53,774 nucleotides of DNA from an uncultured Gammaproteobacteria bacterium (GCA_937139475.1 CAKZQF010000173.1:1-53774), one strand, 5' to 3'; shown: positions 42,768 to 53,771, numbered from the stretch's first letter. Notes: generated from the letters alone by a model not told the origin. A program made the numbers and translations.

Positions 42768-44924
42768 TTAACTTACTTGCTTTATATCAATTGTTTGCTC
42801 GCTTTCTGGAATTTTTCTGCGACGCTTACGTTCCATTTTTACCAGCGGCGGGCATTTTTCTTTGTCGTAGTAAGTCACCTGACAATCAAGGCAGTGGTGA
42901 CATTCACGCAGGTTAATGCTGCCATCTGGGTGAATCGCGTGAATTTCACATTCCACAGCACAAGTTGTACATGGACCACACTCGTGACGACGTTTTAGCC
43001 AGTCAAATAAGCGTACGCTTGATGGGATAGCTAAGGCCGCGCCTAACGGACAGATGTAGCGGCAGTAAACTTTACGCGTAAAGATGTTGATGATAAGCAG
43101 CGCACTGGCGTAAATAACGAATGGCCATTCGCGGTCAAACTTTAACAAGAATGTTGTTTTGAAAGGTTCAACTTCAGCGAACTTCTCAGCCAGTGCCATT
43201 GAATCAAGGGAAATGCCAAATAGCACCAGTAAAATAATGTATTTGATTGCCCACAGACGCTCATGAACAGCAAATGGCAATTCATATTGACGGATCTTAA
43301 GTTTGCGAGCGGCTTCGTTAATGAGCTCTTGCAGTGCGCCGAACGGGCACAACCAGCCACAAAATACGCCGCGGCCCCACAGCATGATAACGACGGCAAC
43401 TGCGCCCCACATCACAAAGATAATGGGATCCATCAAGAACAAGTCCCATTTAAACTCAGTCATGAAAGACTGCAGGAACGTAAACACGTTTACCACAGAT
43501 ATTTGACCCAGTTGAATCCAACCGATATAGACGACGACAAAGGCTAGGAAACTTGAGCGGAAGTAAAAGAAAAAGCGTGGATTCTGCACCAAGATATCTT
43601 GAAAAAATAACACGGCCAACAGCACCAGTAACGCGATGCCCAAAATAATAACCGGCCACTCTTTATCAACCCATATTTGCTCGGCAAGGGTTAGCTCTGG
43701 CTCAACCACTGGTGGAGCAGGGCGATCGATCAAATGCTCAGGAATTTCATAACCGGCTTTAAAGCTTGTAAACAATCCATCGATTGGACCAAACTGACGG
43801 CGTACAAGTAGCTCCAGCTCCCAAGGTGAACCGGGATCAAACTCATGGTGGTCACGGATAATAAATATCGACATTTCACGCAGTTTTGGCGCGCCCTCAA
43901 TAAAGATGTCATTGACTCGGTATTGGTCGGTGTCACGGAACGAAATTGCATTTTCTTTTTGGTGGATCTGGATACGGTCAAAGATACCACCACGAACATA
44001 ACCCGAGCCTTTAAACGAATACCCGTTGGCCAGCATAATAACAGCGTGTTCATTTGGTTTTAACGTGTCCATTAGCCAGTTGTATTCACTTTCACCAATG
44101 AGGTTTTTACCAATGGTAGGTACATTCAAATGAGCATAGTAAAGCTCGATAAAATCATCAGCCTTTTGCTCCGGGCTTGCTTCATCAATGTGCTCGACCT
44201 GAGTGCCAACAAACGCATCATCGATATGGCCACGATTTAGGTAGAGTTTGCGAATTGAGCCATCCCCAGTGAGGTATTGCCAATCACGTTTCTCAAATAA
44301 TTCATTTTTGATTGTCGAGGGTGGCAGGTTAAATTCTTCGCTTTGTGCAATTAAGCCCAAATGACGAGCGACTTTAGTTGCCGCTTTCATTACCTGAACA
44401 TTAATTACCATGACGGTTACTGTCGCACCAGAAACGGCATCAATGTTGACTTTACCATCACTTGCTTTACCGCCCACTTTCACTTTGTCATGTACAGTGA
44501 GCCCTTCATATTGGTCTGCCCAATCAAATAGCAATTGCTCTGGCAAACCGACCAGAAGAATCGGTTCATGATGTTCCAAGATTTTAGCGCCCAAGAATTT
44601 ACCTTCAGCATCCATCAACACTAGGGTATTTACCGGCTCACCAGAATAAGCGGGAATTTTAGCCAAATCATTTGTTTCAAACGCATAACCAACAGTGTCG
44701 CCATTTTTTGTGATCGTCCAGTAAGGCAATTCACTATTTTTGGCTTGTAATTGGTCCATACCAGGAAATGTTTCCAAAATGAACGGTTCAGCAGGCTTAG
44801 GCGGGCTGATAAAAAGCGCATGACTTAGCTGACTGAAAGTCATAACAAAAAGTACGATGAGAAGCGACGCAAAACGGACTAAAGTATTCGCTTTGTGACT
44901 TGAGTTTTCGTGTTGAAAATACAT
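42768..44924 (-). CDS. nosR: NosR, membrane flavoprotein/ferredoxin for N2O reduction
   Basis: The 718-residue protein passes electrons to NosZ and is needed for nos expression. The periplasmic FMN-binding domain has the flavinylation motif DAVSGATVTV. Several membrane helices follow. The cytoplasmic end has cluster motifs (FCGWLCPFGALQEL, YCRYICPLGAA, CGPCTTCAVEC, CHHCLDCQVTYYDKEKC). I use ATG 44924; a GTG 12 bases earlier is possible. First gene of the nos operon, behind an FNR-like box. Confidence 0.95.
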   Translation of the reverse strand: MYFQHENSSHKANTLVRFASLLIVLFVMTFSQLSHALFISPPKPAEPFILETFPGMDQLQAKNSELPYWTITKNGDTVGYAFETNDLAKIPAYSGEPVNTLVLMDAEGKFLGAKILEHHEPILLVGLPEQLLFDWADQYEGLTVHDKVKVGGKASDGKVNIDAVSGATVTVMVINVQVMKAATKVARHLGLIAQSEEFNLPPSTIKNELFEKRDWQYLTGDGSIRKLYLNRGHIDDAFVGTQVEHIDEASPEQKADDFIELYYAHLNVPTIGKNLIGESEYNWLMDTLKPNEHAVIMLANGYSFKGSGYVRGGIFDRIQIHQKENAISFRDTDQYRVNDIFIEGAPKLREMSIFIIRDHHEFDPGSPWELELLVRRQFGPIDGLFTSFKAGYEIPEHLIDRPAPPVVEPELTLAEQIWVDKEWPVIILGIALLVLLAVLFFQDILVQNPRFFFYFRSSFLAFVVVYIGWIQLGQISVVNVFTFLQSFMTEFKWDLFLMDPIIFVMWGAVAVVIMLWGRGVFCGWLCPFGALQELINEAARKLKIRQYELPFAVHERLWAIKYIILLVLFGISLDSMALAEKFAEVEPFKTTFLLKFDREWPFVIYASALLIINIFTRKVYCRYICPLGAALAIPSSVRLFDWLKRRHECGPCTTCAVECEIHAIHPDGSINLRECHHCLDCQVTYYDKEKCPPLVKMERKRRRKIPESEQTIDIKQVS

Positions 44925-44982
44925 GATATACAGCACCTAGGTTGATTTGCTGACACTTTACTCGTTAATTTGTAATAACTAA

Positions 44983-45025
44983 ATGATATGATTTAGATGA
45001 TTGTGCTTTGTTTGTTTTGGATCAA
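44983..45025 (-). promoter_or_regulatory. FNR/DNR-like box and -10 of the nos operon
   Basis: On the minus strand TTGATCCAAAACAA (45025-45012) matches TTGAT-N4-ATCAA at nine of ten positions. TATCAT (44988-44983) lies at the distance expected for a class II FNR-family promoter. N2O reductase operons are commonly under FNR/DNR control. Confidence 0.6.
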
Positions 45026-45040
45026 CTTTGCTCACGGATG

Positions 45041-45076
45041 ACGACATATCGCGCCACCGTGATCGCGATATATCGT
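45041..45076. other. Inverted repeat after the PAS-GGDEF-EAL gene
   Basis: ACGACATATCGCG pairs with CGCGATATATCGT (13 bp, one wobble) 4 bases after the stop codon of the signalling gene. There is no T run, so it may end or protect the transcript without being a classical terminator. Confidence 0.55.
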
Positions 45077-45080
45077 GGTT

Positions 45081-48000
45081 TTAGCCGGTGTTGTTTTTTA
45101 CCGTGGTACGGGTTTTTAGTAAATGAGCCAGCATAATCAACTTTTCGTTAGGCACCGAGTCGCAAACCAGAAAAGTTGCTCTTTCGTTCGAAGCGGGTGG
45201 CGCAATGTTAATGGTGCAGGCGTTTTTAACCCAGGGTTGGCGCGGCGGATAGATACTGTTCTCATCGATAATCGTCATTAGCTTTTCACTCACTTCAATG
45301 TGTTTGCTACCCTGGTTGGTGTCGGTTAAAGAACGCTTGAGGCTCGTCACGGTATCAATCGCAAGGTGGGCGATTGCATCGTGTGCTGATTCCGGCTGTT
45401 CATCTAATGAACTGACATTAAATGCTATCCCTAATTGCTGCAGGCTTTTTATTTCTCGCTTGGCAATATCATTAAGTTGAGCAATCGAAGTCGCTTCAAT
45501 TTCTAGAATCAAGCGATTTGGCGCATAGTGATATAGCCCTAATAGCGATTTTATGGTGTCTGTCAGTCCTGGTTTGCGCAATTGTTCCTTCACCACTTTA
45601 ATCTGCAATTTAATTGACTCAAGATTATGATTTGGCCATTGGGTCGCTTGCTCCAGCGCGTTGTTTAATAGCCAAAAATGAAGTGGTTCTCGCAACTTAC
45701 CGTTTTTTGCAGCTTCAATAAACTTGTAGGTTTGGGTGTTATTGTAAGCTGCGTGATGCCAGCGAATGTGTGCGATGGCGATGGAAACCGATTTTTCAGC
45801 TAAAGCCATAATAGGTTGAAATTGCACGGACAGTTCTTTTAGGTCTATTGCCCTTTGTAGCTGATTGTTCAGGTGCTGGGTTTCGTTGTAGTCTTTTAAT
45901 ATATGCTCATTAAACACCTGAATATTATTTTCGCTGTTTGCTTTAGCATACTGCATCGCCGCATCGGCATAGTTGAGTAGCAGCACATCATTTGCAGAAT
46001 GAAGCGGGTGCATCGCGATACCAATATTGCATGCTAAGTGATGCTCTTCCTTGCCTACACTAAATGGTGAGTTGAAGCTTTTTGATATTTTTTCTGACAC
46101 GATATAAGCATCTTCTGGGTTTGCAACACCTTCCAGTACAATAATAAACTCGTATAACCCAAAACGGGCAATGCTATCGTGAGAGCGCGTTATTTCTTTG
46201 AGGCGACCAGAAACAGCATTTAACAGCGCTTTTGATGGTTCATCGGTCGTTTCAAGGCACAGTAGGATAACCACGGTACTCTTATTGTCACGTTCATGTC
46301 GCTTAATTGCTTGGCTGATACGATCAAATAGCACATTACGTGATGGCAGTTTTGTTTGGCGCTCTATTGAGTTGTTGGATAATAAATCGGCAATGTGTTT
46401 TTGTTCAGAGATATCAGAAAAGCTACAAAAGTAGTGCACATCGTCATTGGATTGTAGGCGAGAAAAATATTGATAAGTGGGGTAAACAATACCATTTGCT
46501 TTGGTATTCCATAGCTCACCTTGCCATTGGTTTGTTGCTCTTAGCTGGTTCCAAATTTTATTGTATATGCTTTCGTCAAAATAGGCGCCGCGACTGATTT
46601 GACTGATTGGTTGGCCAATGACATCGCCACTACTAAACCCTGTCACCTCGGTGAATGCGCTATTTACTTGGCAAATGATACCTTCCTCATCCATTAACAC
46701 CATGGCATCTTTCGCGTTGGTGAAAATTTGACTATAGGCTGTTGGTAAGTCGGGGTTATCACAAAGTGAGATTGTCCCGATCATACTAACTGGCTTACTT
46801 TGCTGATCTCTTAATACAACGGCTTGTTGTCTTACTAATACCTCGTTGCCTTCCTTTTTAACAATGTGATGGGTTAAATCATAAGGCTTACCAAATATTA
46901 CCGCCTCGTTCATCGCGTTGCTAACCTGTTCACGTTCCGCCAATGGGATGAGTGACAATAGTATTTCATTGGTAATGTTGAGCTCTTGGCGGTGGTAGCC
47001 ATAAATGTGATAAACATGATCAGACCAATACAATTCATCGCTAGTAAAGTCCCAACGCCAGCTGCCCACTTGATTTATTTGCTCAACAGTATTGATTAAC
47101 TGTTTGCTTTGTCTTAATTTTTCCAAGTTTGCTTGTTGATTGGCGATGCTCGATAGCGTGACCAGTATGAGGGAGACGTCATTAATTTTGTGGGTTGCGA
47201 TTTTTAGCTTTGTTGAAACCCTTGCTTCGTCGCACGGATGGAAGTTAACCATTACTTCAGTGACAGGGCCGCTGACACTTTCTTGGATTTTCTGTTCAAA
47301 TAGCGAGATGTCATTATTGTCAATCAACTGGCCAAAGTGCATCGGTGCTAGCTGAGCTGCTGTGTAGTTTGCATACTCACAAGCTTGGTTATTGACATAG
47401 ATAATATTGCCCGCGATATCAAGAACAAAGGTAGCTTCTGGTAGATTGCTAAAAATTTTTGCCATGTCATAACTAGACGTTGGTACATAATCAACGGTCG
47501 CACGATAACGACGTTGCAAAAGGTAGTAGCGAACGAGTAAATAGAGCGCAAAGGGCAGCGCGCATAAGGCGACGGCTAACCAAACCTTAATTTGCGATAG
47601 GCTTTGCTGGCGTTGTTCCCGCGCCTGTTGGGCTTGTTGTTTAACAAACTCAATTAGGTTAAGTGCCTGTTGCTGTCCATACTGATCAATTAAGTCTAGT
47701 TCTTCGACATTAAAAATGGTTGGATTGTTAGTTTGATTGAGAAGGGCGGTTTGCGCTGTGTCTAAGGCGTGTCTAATGCTGATGAGTGATTTGCCTTCAA
47801 GCATACTTAGTTTTGGTAATGCCTGGAGTGAAAGAATATGCGCTTTAATTTTGTCTACTTTATCCTGTAGCTCATTGCGTTGGCTATTATTAAGCTCACT
47901 TATTTGGGTAAATTCGGAATGGATCTGACGCGCTAAATGTTGCTTTTTTTCGGTATTTGTTGCCTGCTGATGCCAGGCTTTGGATGTGTTTATAGCAAGG

Positions 48001-48113
48001 TAAAATGAAGCGGATAGGGAAATTATAACTAATATTAAGGCGATGCTGCCCAAAACAAATGTTATTTGTTCGGTTACACTATTATGTTTAGTTACGCCAT
48101 ATAATTTAGTCAT
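45081..48113 (-). CDS. Membrane PAS-GGDEF-EAL protein with degenerate catalytic motifs
   Basis: The 1010-residue protein has a membrane helix at about 18-42, a periplasmic helical sensor region, a second helix at about 180-205, and then at least three PAS-type segments. One is VGSWRWDFTSDELYWSDHVY; another is AMVLMDEEGIICQVNSAFTE with VTGFSSGDVIGQPIS. A GGDEF-type domain follows, but its signature reads FGLYEFIIVL instead of GGDEF. The EAL-type domain has AIAHIRWHHA where EAL-R-W is expected and VQFQPIM at its start. Both are therefore probably inactive as cyclase and phosphodiesterase; it may bind c-di-GMP or signal through contacts. I start at ATG 48113, not at a TTG 15 bases earlier. It lies between mltF and nosR. 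Confidence 0.87.
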   Translation of the reverse strand: MTKLYGVTKHNSVTEQITFVLGSIALILVIISLSASFYLAINTSKAWHQQATNTEKKQHLARQIHSEFTQISELNNSQRNELQDKVDKIKAHILSLQALPKLSMLEGKSLISIRHALDTAQTALLNQTNNPTIFNVEELDLIDQYGQQQALNLIEFVKQQAQQAREQRQQSLSQIKVWLAVALCALPFALYLLVRYYLLQRRYRATVDYVPTSSYDMAKIFSNLPEATFVLDIAGNIIYVNNQACEYANYTAAQLAPMHFGQLIDNNDISLFEQKIQESVSGPVTEVMVNFHPCDEARVSTKLKIATHKINDVSLILVTLSSIANQQANLEKLRQSKQLINTVEQINQVGSWRWDFTSDELYWSDHVYHIYGYHRQELNITNEILLSLIPLAEREQVSNAMNEAVIFGKPYDLTHHIVKKEGNEVLVRQQAVVLRDQQSKPVSMIGTISLCDNPDLPTAYSQIFTNAKDAMVLMDEEGIICQVNSAFTEVTGFSSGDVIGQPISQISRGAYFDESIYNKIWNQLRATNQWQGELWNTKANGIVYPTYQYFSRLQSNDDVHYFCSFSDISEQKHIADLLSNNSIERQTKLPSRNVLFDRISQAIKRHERDNKSTVVILLCLETTDEPSKALLNAVSGRLKEITRSHDSIARFGLYEFIIVLEGVANPEDAYIVSEKISKSFNSPFSVGKEEHHLACNIGIAMHPLHSANDVLLLNYADAAMQYAKANSENNIQVFNEHILKDYNETQHLNNQLQRAIDLKELSVQFQPIMALAEKSVSIAIAHIRWHHAAYNNTQTYKFIEAAKNGKLREPLHFWLLNNALEQATQWPNHNLESIKLQIKVVKEQLRKPGLTDTIKSLLGLYHYAPNRLILEIEATSIAQLNDIAKREIKSLQQLGIAFNVSSLDEQPESAHDAIAHLAIDTVTSLKRSLTDTNQGSKHIEVSEKLMTIIDENSIYPPRQPWVKNACTINIAPPASNERATFLVCDSVPNEKLIMLAHLLKTRTTVKNNTG

Positions 48114-48189
48114 ACTAATCCATGTCAATGCTTAATATTTGTCCACACTCTAGGAAGTTAGCGCATTTTGTTTCGAGTTTCCAATGTTT

Positions 48190-49677
48190 TTATTCATTCT
48201 TTTTGTCCACAATAACAACCTCTTGAGTCTGTGCCATGCGAGGCAGAGCCATCTCTTTTTGTTTGAGTGAATCAATGCGTGCGGCAATCTCTAATGCTGG
48301 TTCTGCCAAGGCGCTGGTGATATTCATTGCTTTAAGTGTTTCATAATATCTTCGGATGTTACCAACATAGTGAACAGCTTCACGGCCACGTGCATAACCG
48401 TAGCGTGATTTTTTGTAATATTTGGGCTTTTCCAGTAACGGCAGTACTTGCTTAACGCTGGTCCAGCTGTCCGGATCCAGATTTTTAGTTACCGCTAAAC
48501 GCCGTGCGTCCATTAAGTGGCCAAAGCCGACATTATAAGAAGCCAAAGCAAACCAAAAGCGTTGCTCAGTGGGTATTGATGCTGGCAAACGGTGCAATTG
48601 TTGCTGCAAGTAGAGCGCGCCGCCTTTAATGCTTTGTTCTGCATCTAATCGGCTCTTAACCCCCATCTGTTTTGCCGTAGGCAGGGTGAGCATCATCATA
48701 CCGCGAACCCCAGTTGGCGATTTTGCTTTTGGGTTCCAGTGGGATTCTTGATATGACAGAGCGGCTAACTGCTCCCATTGCAGCTGACCTTGGTTAAGCT
48801 CGAATAAGATTTGGTATTTTTTTAACTTTGTTCTAATGGCTTTAATGAAGGCACGTGTGTCAACGTAATCAAAGCGCTTGACGTGACCAAAGTATTTTTC
48901 TTCCAACTGAATAAGGTCGCCATCACTTTGATGCTCACCAAAGAAACTGATAATTTCGCTATATAACGAATCGTCGGTATATTTTGAGATGGCCCACGCA
49001 ATGGGCTTATCCTGTTCAATGGTCATGGCCAAACTTAAGTCGGGGTACAGGCGACGATTTCTGGCCAACACGGTGGAATCGACAATGGTGTAATCGATAC
49101 GCTCTTCAATGACCTCTTTGAGTAACTGATCAGGATTGAGGCGGTTATTCGTTTGCCATTTGAGGTTTGGGTATTTCTCTTTCAAACCTAATAATGTTTC
49201 TTGATGGCTACTATTAGCCATCACGGTAAGGTTTCCGGTGAGATCACTATACTTTCTTGGACGCTTCTTCCCTTGCTTATAGACAAGCTGCTGTGAAACC
49301 CGGTAATAGGGCGGTCCAAAACGCATATGTTTGATGCGATTGTCGGTTACACTAAGTCCTGTGGCTAAAATATCAATCTTTCCATCATCTAGCAGGGTAA
49401 AGAGGCTATTTAGATCAGCATTTGCAATCACTTGTAATTCAACCCCTAATTCAGCCGCGAAATTTTGCGCAAGTTCATATTCCATGCCGCTTGAGGTGTG
49501 ATTGTTAGAAAAGTAACTGGTGGGGCTGTATAACGTGCCAATGACCAAGGTATTGCGATCTTTGATTTGAGTTAAATGGTCTTTTTCAATAACCGGCGAA
49601 CAGCCAACAAGAATTATTGAAAACAATAGTGCGATAAAAGGGGAAACAAATGGTATTTTTCGCACGTTATTAATCAA
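48190..49677 (-). CDS. mltF: Membrane-bound lytic murein transglycosylase F
   Basis: The 495-residue protein is MltF, an outer-membrane lipoprotein that cuts peptidoglycan. After the lipobox (IILVGC) comes a SBP_bac_3 domain (about 35-270, NTLVIGTLYSPTSYF, DILATGLSVTDNR). The lytic SLT domain follows, with the catalytic glutamate in SYQESHWNPKAKS and later NVGFGHLMDARRLA. The start is probably TTG at 49677 behind AAGGG; a GTG four codons later is possible. The divergent mltF/purL order is common in gammaproteobacteria. Confidence 0.94.
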   Translation of the reverse strand: MINNVRKIPFVSPFIALLFSIILVGCSPVIEKDHLTQIKDRNTLVIGTLYSPTSYFSNNHTSSGMEYELAQNFAAELGVELQVIANADLNSLFTLLDDGKIDILATGLSVTDNRIKHMRFGPPYYRVSQQLVYKQGKKRPRKYSDLTGNLTVMANSSHQETLLGLKEKYPNLKWQTNNRLNPDQLLKEVIEERIDYTIVDSTVLARNRRLYPDLSLAMTIEQDKPIAWAISKYTDDSLYSEIISFFGEHQSDGDLIQLEEKYFGHVKRFDYVDTRAFIKAIRTKLKKYQILFELNQGQLQWEQLAALSYQESHWNPKAKSPTGVRGMMMLTLPTAKQMGVKSRLDAEQSIKGGALYLQQQLHRLPASIPTEQRFWFALASYNVGFGHLMDARRLAVTKNLDPDSWTSVKQVLPLLEKPKYYKKSRYGYARGREAVHYVGNIRRYYETLKAMNITSALAEPALEIAARIDSLKQKEMALPRMAQTQEVVIVDKKNE

Positions 49678-49748
49678 CAGTTTAGGCCCTTTTTTAGTTG
49701 TTTTTTATGATGAACTTTAGTTATAGCAGAATCACAAATGAAATGCGA

Positions 49749-49764
49749 CGTGAGAAAGTTCACA
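49749..49764. promoter_or_regulatory. CRP-like palindrome (distal) between mltF and purL
   Basis: CGTGA-GAAAGT-TCACA matches the CRP consensus TGTGA-N6-TCACA at nine of ten positions. Its centre is 30 bases from the second site, about three helical turns. Confidence 0.55.
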
Positions 49765-49778
49765 TTTATGGTTAATTT

Positions 49779-49800
49779 TGTGATCTATTTCACTTATAAT
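49779..49800 (+). promoter_or_regulatory. purL: CRP-like palindrome over the purL promoter
   Basis: TGTGA-TCTATT-TCACT (49779-49794) is followed directly by TATAAT (49795-49800), 46 bases before the purL ATG. A poor -35 (TTAATT) lies 17 bases upstream of the TATAAT. A protein bound here would cover the promoter core, so it would more likely repress purL than activate it. Confidence 0.6.
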
Positions 49801-49845
49801 AGCGCCGAATTTTATCCCATCTACTGTTAATTGGTGAATATCTTT

Positions 49846-52800
49846 ATGGAAATCCTTCGCGGAGCCCCGGCCCTTTCAGAATTTCGTACAAATAAACTGC
49901 TAGCAAGCGCAACTGAGTTGTCTTTGCCAGTGACTAACATTTACGCAGAGTTTATGCATTTCGCTGATTTAAGCGCGGCATTATCTGCACCTGAATTGGA
50001 AAAACTTAATAAGTTATTAACCTATGGACCAACGATTGCTGAACACACGCCTGCTGGGCAACTGTATTTAGTTACCCCGCGTCCAGGTACTATTTCACCT
50101 TGGTCTTCAAAGGCAACCGACATTGCCAACAATTGTGGCCTTAAGCAAATTAACCGCTTAGAGCGTGGTATTGCCTATTACGTTGAAGGCGAGTTAACGG
50201 CTGCGCAAAGTGAATCACTCATTACGCTGTTGCACGATCGCATGATGGAAGTAGTAAGCGATGATTTTGAATTCGCCGCTAACCTTTTCGTTAGTGCTCA
50301 GCCTGGCACGATGCAAAGCGTAGACATCCTAGCTGGCGGTAAACAAGCGCTTGTTGATGCCAATGTTGAGATGGGATTAGCCCTTGCTGATGATGAAATT
50401 GATTATCTTGTGACGTCATTTGAAGGGTTAAACCGTAATCCAAATGACATTGAACTAATGATGTTTGCGCAAGCAAACTCTGAGCATTGTCGTCATAAGA
50501 TCTTTAACGCTGACTGGACAATCGACGGCAGTGTGCAAGAGAAATCATTGTTTAAAATGATTAAAAACACCTATGAGAAATCACCAGAGAACGTCTTATC
50601 AGCCTATAAAGATAATGCATCGGTTATGGTGGGCTCTAAAGCAGGGCGTTTCTTCCCAAATCCAGAATCTCGTGAGTATGGTTACAACCAAGAAGATATT
50701 CATATCTTAATGAAGGTTGAAACACATAATCACCCAACCGCAATCTCACCATTTCCAGGCGCTGCAACAGGTAGTGGCGGTGAAATCCGTGATGAAGGTG
50801 CAACGGGACGTGGTTCAAAACCTAAAGCGGGTTTAACTGGCTTTACTGTATCAAACCTTCGTATTCCAGGTGCAAACCAGCCTTGGGAAACAGATTTTGG
50901 TAAACCAAATCGTATCGTTTCAGCACTAGATATTATGACCGAAGGCCCACTAGGCGGCGCGGCATTTAACAATGAATTTGGTCGTCCGGCGATTTGTGGT
51001 TACTTCAGAACCTTTGAAGAAGAAGTTAAGAGTCATAATGGCGTAGAAGTCCGTGGTTATCACAAGCCAATTATGATTGCTGGTGGTTTAGGTAATATTC
51101 GTGACCAGCATGTTCAAAAAGGTGAGATCCCGGTAGGCGCTAAACTTATCGTATTAGGCGGTCCTGCAATGAACATCGGCCTTGGCGGCGGCGCAGCGTC
51201 TTCAATGGCGTCTGGTCAATCGGCAGAGAACCTGGACTTTGCTTCAGTACAACGTGAAAATCCAGAAATGGAACGCCGTTGTCAGGAAGTTATCGACAGA
51301 TGTTGGCAGCTTGGCGAAGAGAACCCAATCGCCTTTATTCACGATGTTGGCGCAGGCGGTATTTCAAATGCGTTCCCTGAACTTGTTAGTGATGGCGGCC
51401 GCGGTGGTGATTTTGAAATTCGAAATGTACCAAATGATGAGCCGGGCATGGCACCACACGAAATTTGGTGTAACGAATCTCAAGAACGCTATGTAATGGC
51501 GGTGCCAGAAGATAAATTGGCCGAGTTTGATGCCATCTGTCAACGCGAACGTGCCCCTTATGCCGTTGTTGGTACAGCAACAGAAGAAGAGCACCTAACA
51601 CTTACTGACAGTCATCATCAAGATACGCCAATTGATATGCCATTGGATGTGTTGCTTGGCAAACCGCCTAAAATGAGCCGCGATGTGAAAACACAAGTGG
51701 TTGACGGTGATGAATTAAATTTTGATGACGTGAGTGTAGATGATGCGGTTATCCGTGTCCTTAGCTTGCCAACGGTTGCCGATAAAGGTTTCTTAATCAC
51801 CATTGGTGATCGCAGCGTAACAGGCCTGGTTGCCCGCGACCAAATGGTTGGTCCTTGGCAGGTGCCGGTAGCTAACGTTGCTGTTACAGCAGCAAGTTAT
51901 GATACCTACGCCGGTGAAGCCATGGCAATGGGTGAGCGTACGCCGCTTGCACTGATTGACTTTGGCGCCTCTGCGCGTATGGCCGTGGCTGAATCATTGA
52001 CTAATATCGTCAGCGCTGAAATTGGCGAGATTAGCCAAGTACAAATGTCAGCTAACTGGATGTCTGCTGCAGGTCACCCGGGTGAAGATGCTGGTTTGTA
52101 CGAAGCCGTTAAAGCGGTAGGCGAGGAGCTTTGTCCGGCACTTGGTATCACTATCCCAGTGGGTAAAGACTCTATGTCGATGAAAACCCAGTGGAATGAA
52201 GAAGGTGAAGAGAAAAGTGTTACGGCGCCGCTATCATTAATCATGACCGCTTTTGCTCCGGTAACTGACGTTCGCACCACCTTAACCCCGCAGCTTCGCA
52301 CTGATAAGGGCGATACTAGCCTAGTATTAATCGATTTAGGCCAAGGTAAAAACCGTTTAGGCGGCTCGGCACTTGCTCAAGTTTACAAACAACTTGGTAA
52401 GGTAGCGCCAGACTTAGATAGCCCTGAATTGCTTAAAGGTATGTTCAACGCAATCCAGACGCTATTAGCCCAAGGTAAGTTACTGGCTTATCATGACCGT
52501 TCAGACGGTGGTTTATTCACCACGGTAACGGAAATGGCCTTTGCTGGTAACACGGGTGTTAACCTTGAGCTTGGCGCTGCTGATACCCTAGCGCAGTTAT
52601 TTAACGAAGAGCTAGGCGGTGTTATTCAAGTACGCAATAGCGACTTAGATAGTGTTAATGCTGTGTTAGCACAGAACGGAATCGCTGATATCAGCCGCGT
52701 AATCGGTGCGCTTAATGATGACAACAACATCAATGTTAGCGTTGACGGTCAAGCGATCTTTAGCGCGAAACGTAGTGATTTACGCAAACTTTGGTCTGCA

Positions 52801-53727
52801 ACGAGCTTTGAAATGCAAAAGCTACGTGACAACCCAGCCTGTGCAGAGCAAGAGTATGCAACTAAGACTGATGATAACAACCCGGGTCTTCATGCCAACC
52901 TAAGCTTTGATTTGAACGAAGATGTTGCTGCACCATTTATCCTAAAAGGTGCTAAGCCACAGGTAGCTATCTTGCGTGAGCAAGGTGTTAACTCTCATGT
53001 TGAAATGGCGGCTGCGTTTAACCGCGCAGGGTTTGCAGCAAAAGATGTTCATATGTCGGATGTGCTATCTGGTAACCTATCGCTTGAAGATTTCCACGGC
53101 ATGGTTGCTTGTGGCGGCTTCTCATACGGTGATGTACTTGGTGCTGGTGAAGGTTGGGCAAAATCAATCTTGTTTAACGACTTGGCACGCGGTCAGTTTA
53201 GCGACTTCTTCAACCGCGATAACACCTTTAGTTTAGGTGTGTGTAACGGTTGTCAAATGCTGTCTAACCTAAAAGAGCTAATCCCAGGCAGTGATTTGTG
53301 GCCGCACTTTGTGCAAAACAAATCAGAGCGTTTTGAAGCGCGCGCCAGCTTAGTTGAAGTTCAAAACAGCCCATCGCTATTCTTAGATGGTATGGCGGGC
53401 TCTGTTATGCCAATCGCTGTTTCACACGGTGAAGGTCATGCTGAGTTTAAGAACCAGCAAGCTGTAGATGCTGCACTTGCTAGTGGCACCGTTGCACTGC
53501 AATATGTTGATAACCACGGTCAAGTTACTGAGCACTACCCAGCGAACCCTAATGGGTCTGTCGCTGGTATTACTGGCTTAACGACAACTGATGGTCGTGT
53601 GACTATCATGATGCCACATCCTGAGCGTGTATTCCGCGCTGTAGCGAACTCGTGGCGTCCAGATGAGTGGCAAGAAGACAGCCCTTGGATGCGCATGTTC
53701 CGCAACGCACGCGTTAATGTAGGTTAA
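49846..53727 (+). CDS. purL: Phosphoribosylformylglycinamidine synthase
   Basis: The 1293-residue large-type PurL converts FGAR to FGAM in purine synthesis using ATP and glutamine. The FGAM-synthase core has [40 protein letters not shown] and [20 protein letters not shown]. The C-terminal glutaminase has the nucleophile cysteine in [10 protein letters not shown] and the H-P-E end in [10 protein letters not shown]. Length matches E. coli PurL (1295). I start at ATG 49846 ([14 protein letters not shown]), the family's usual N-terminus; a TTG 15 bases earlier is in frame. It is complete and ends in its own terminator. Confidence 0.98.
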   Translation: MEILRGAPALSEFRTNKLLASATELSLPVTNIYAEFMHFADLSAALSAPELEKLNKLLTYGPTIAEHTPAGQLYLVTPRPGTISPWSSKATDIANNCGLKQINRLERGIAYYVEGELTAAQSESLITLLHDRMMEVVSDDFEFAANLFVSAQPGTMQSVDILAGGKQALVDANVEMGLALADDEIDYLVTSFEGLNRNPNDIELMMFAQANSEHCRHKIFNADWTIDGSVQEKSLFKMIKNTYEKSPENVLSAYKDNASVMVGSKAGRFFPNPESREYGYNQEDIHILMKVETHNHPTAISPFPGAATGSGGEIRDEGATGRGSKPKAGLTGFTVSNLRIPGANQPWETDFGKPNRIVSALDIMTEGPLGGAAFNNEFGRPAICGYFRTFEEEVKSHNGVEVRGYHKPIMIAGGLGNIRDQHVQKGEIPVGAKLIVLGGPAMNIGLGGGAASSMASGQSAENLDFASVQRENPEMERRCQEVIDRCWQLGEENPIAFIHDVGAGGISNAFPELVSDGGRGGDFEIRNVPNDEPGMAPHEIWCNESQERYVMAVPEDKLAEFDAICQRERAPYAVVGTATEEEHLTLTDSHHQDTPIDMPLDVLLGKPPKMSRDVKTQVVDGDELNFDDVSVDDAVIRVLSLPTVADKGFLITIGDRSVTGLVARDQMVGPWQVPVANVAVTAASYDTYAGEAMAMGERTPLALIDFGASARMAVAESLTNIVSAEIGEISQVQMSANWMSAAGHPGEDAGLYEAVKAVGEELCPALGITIPVGKDSMSMKTQWNEEGEEKSVTAPLSLIMTAFAPVTDVRTTLTPQLRTDKGDTSLVLIDLGQGKNRLGGSALAQVYKQLGKVAPDLDSPELLKGMFNAIQTLLAQGKLLAYHDRSDGGLFTTVTEMAFAGNTGVNLELGAADTLAQLFNEELGGVIQVRNSDLDSVNAVLAQNGIADISRVIGALNDDNNINVSVDGQAIFSAKRSDLRKLWSATSFEMQKLRDNPACAEQEYATKTDDNNPGLHANLSFDLNEDVAAPFILKGAKPQVAILREQGVNSHVEMAAAFNRAGFAAKDVHMSDVLSGNLSLEDFHGMVACGGFSYGDVLGAGEGWAKSILFNDLARGQFSDFFNRDNTFSLGVCNGCQMLSNLKELIPGSDLWPHFVQNKSERFEARASLVEVQNSPSLFLDGMAGSVMPIAVSHGEGHAEFKNQQAVDAALASGTVALQYVDNHGQVTEHYPANPNGSVAGITGLTTTDGRVTIMMPHPERVFRAVANSWRPDEWQEDSPWMRMFRNARVNVG

Positions 53728-53745
53728 GCGAAAGCAACATACTCT

Positions 53746-53771
53746 AAAAGGCTACTTCGGTAGCCTTTTTT
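53746..53771 (+). terminator. Intrinsic terminator of purL
   Basis: AAAAGGCTAC and GTAGCCTTTT form a perfect stem closed by a TTCG tetraloop and followed by further T residues. It is 18 bases after the purL stop codon. Confidence 0.95.
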
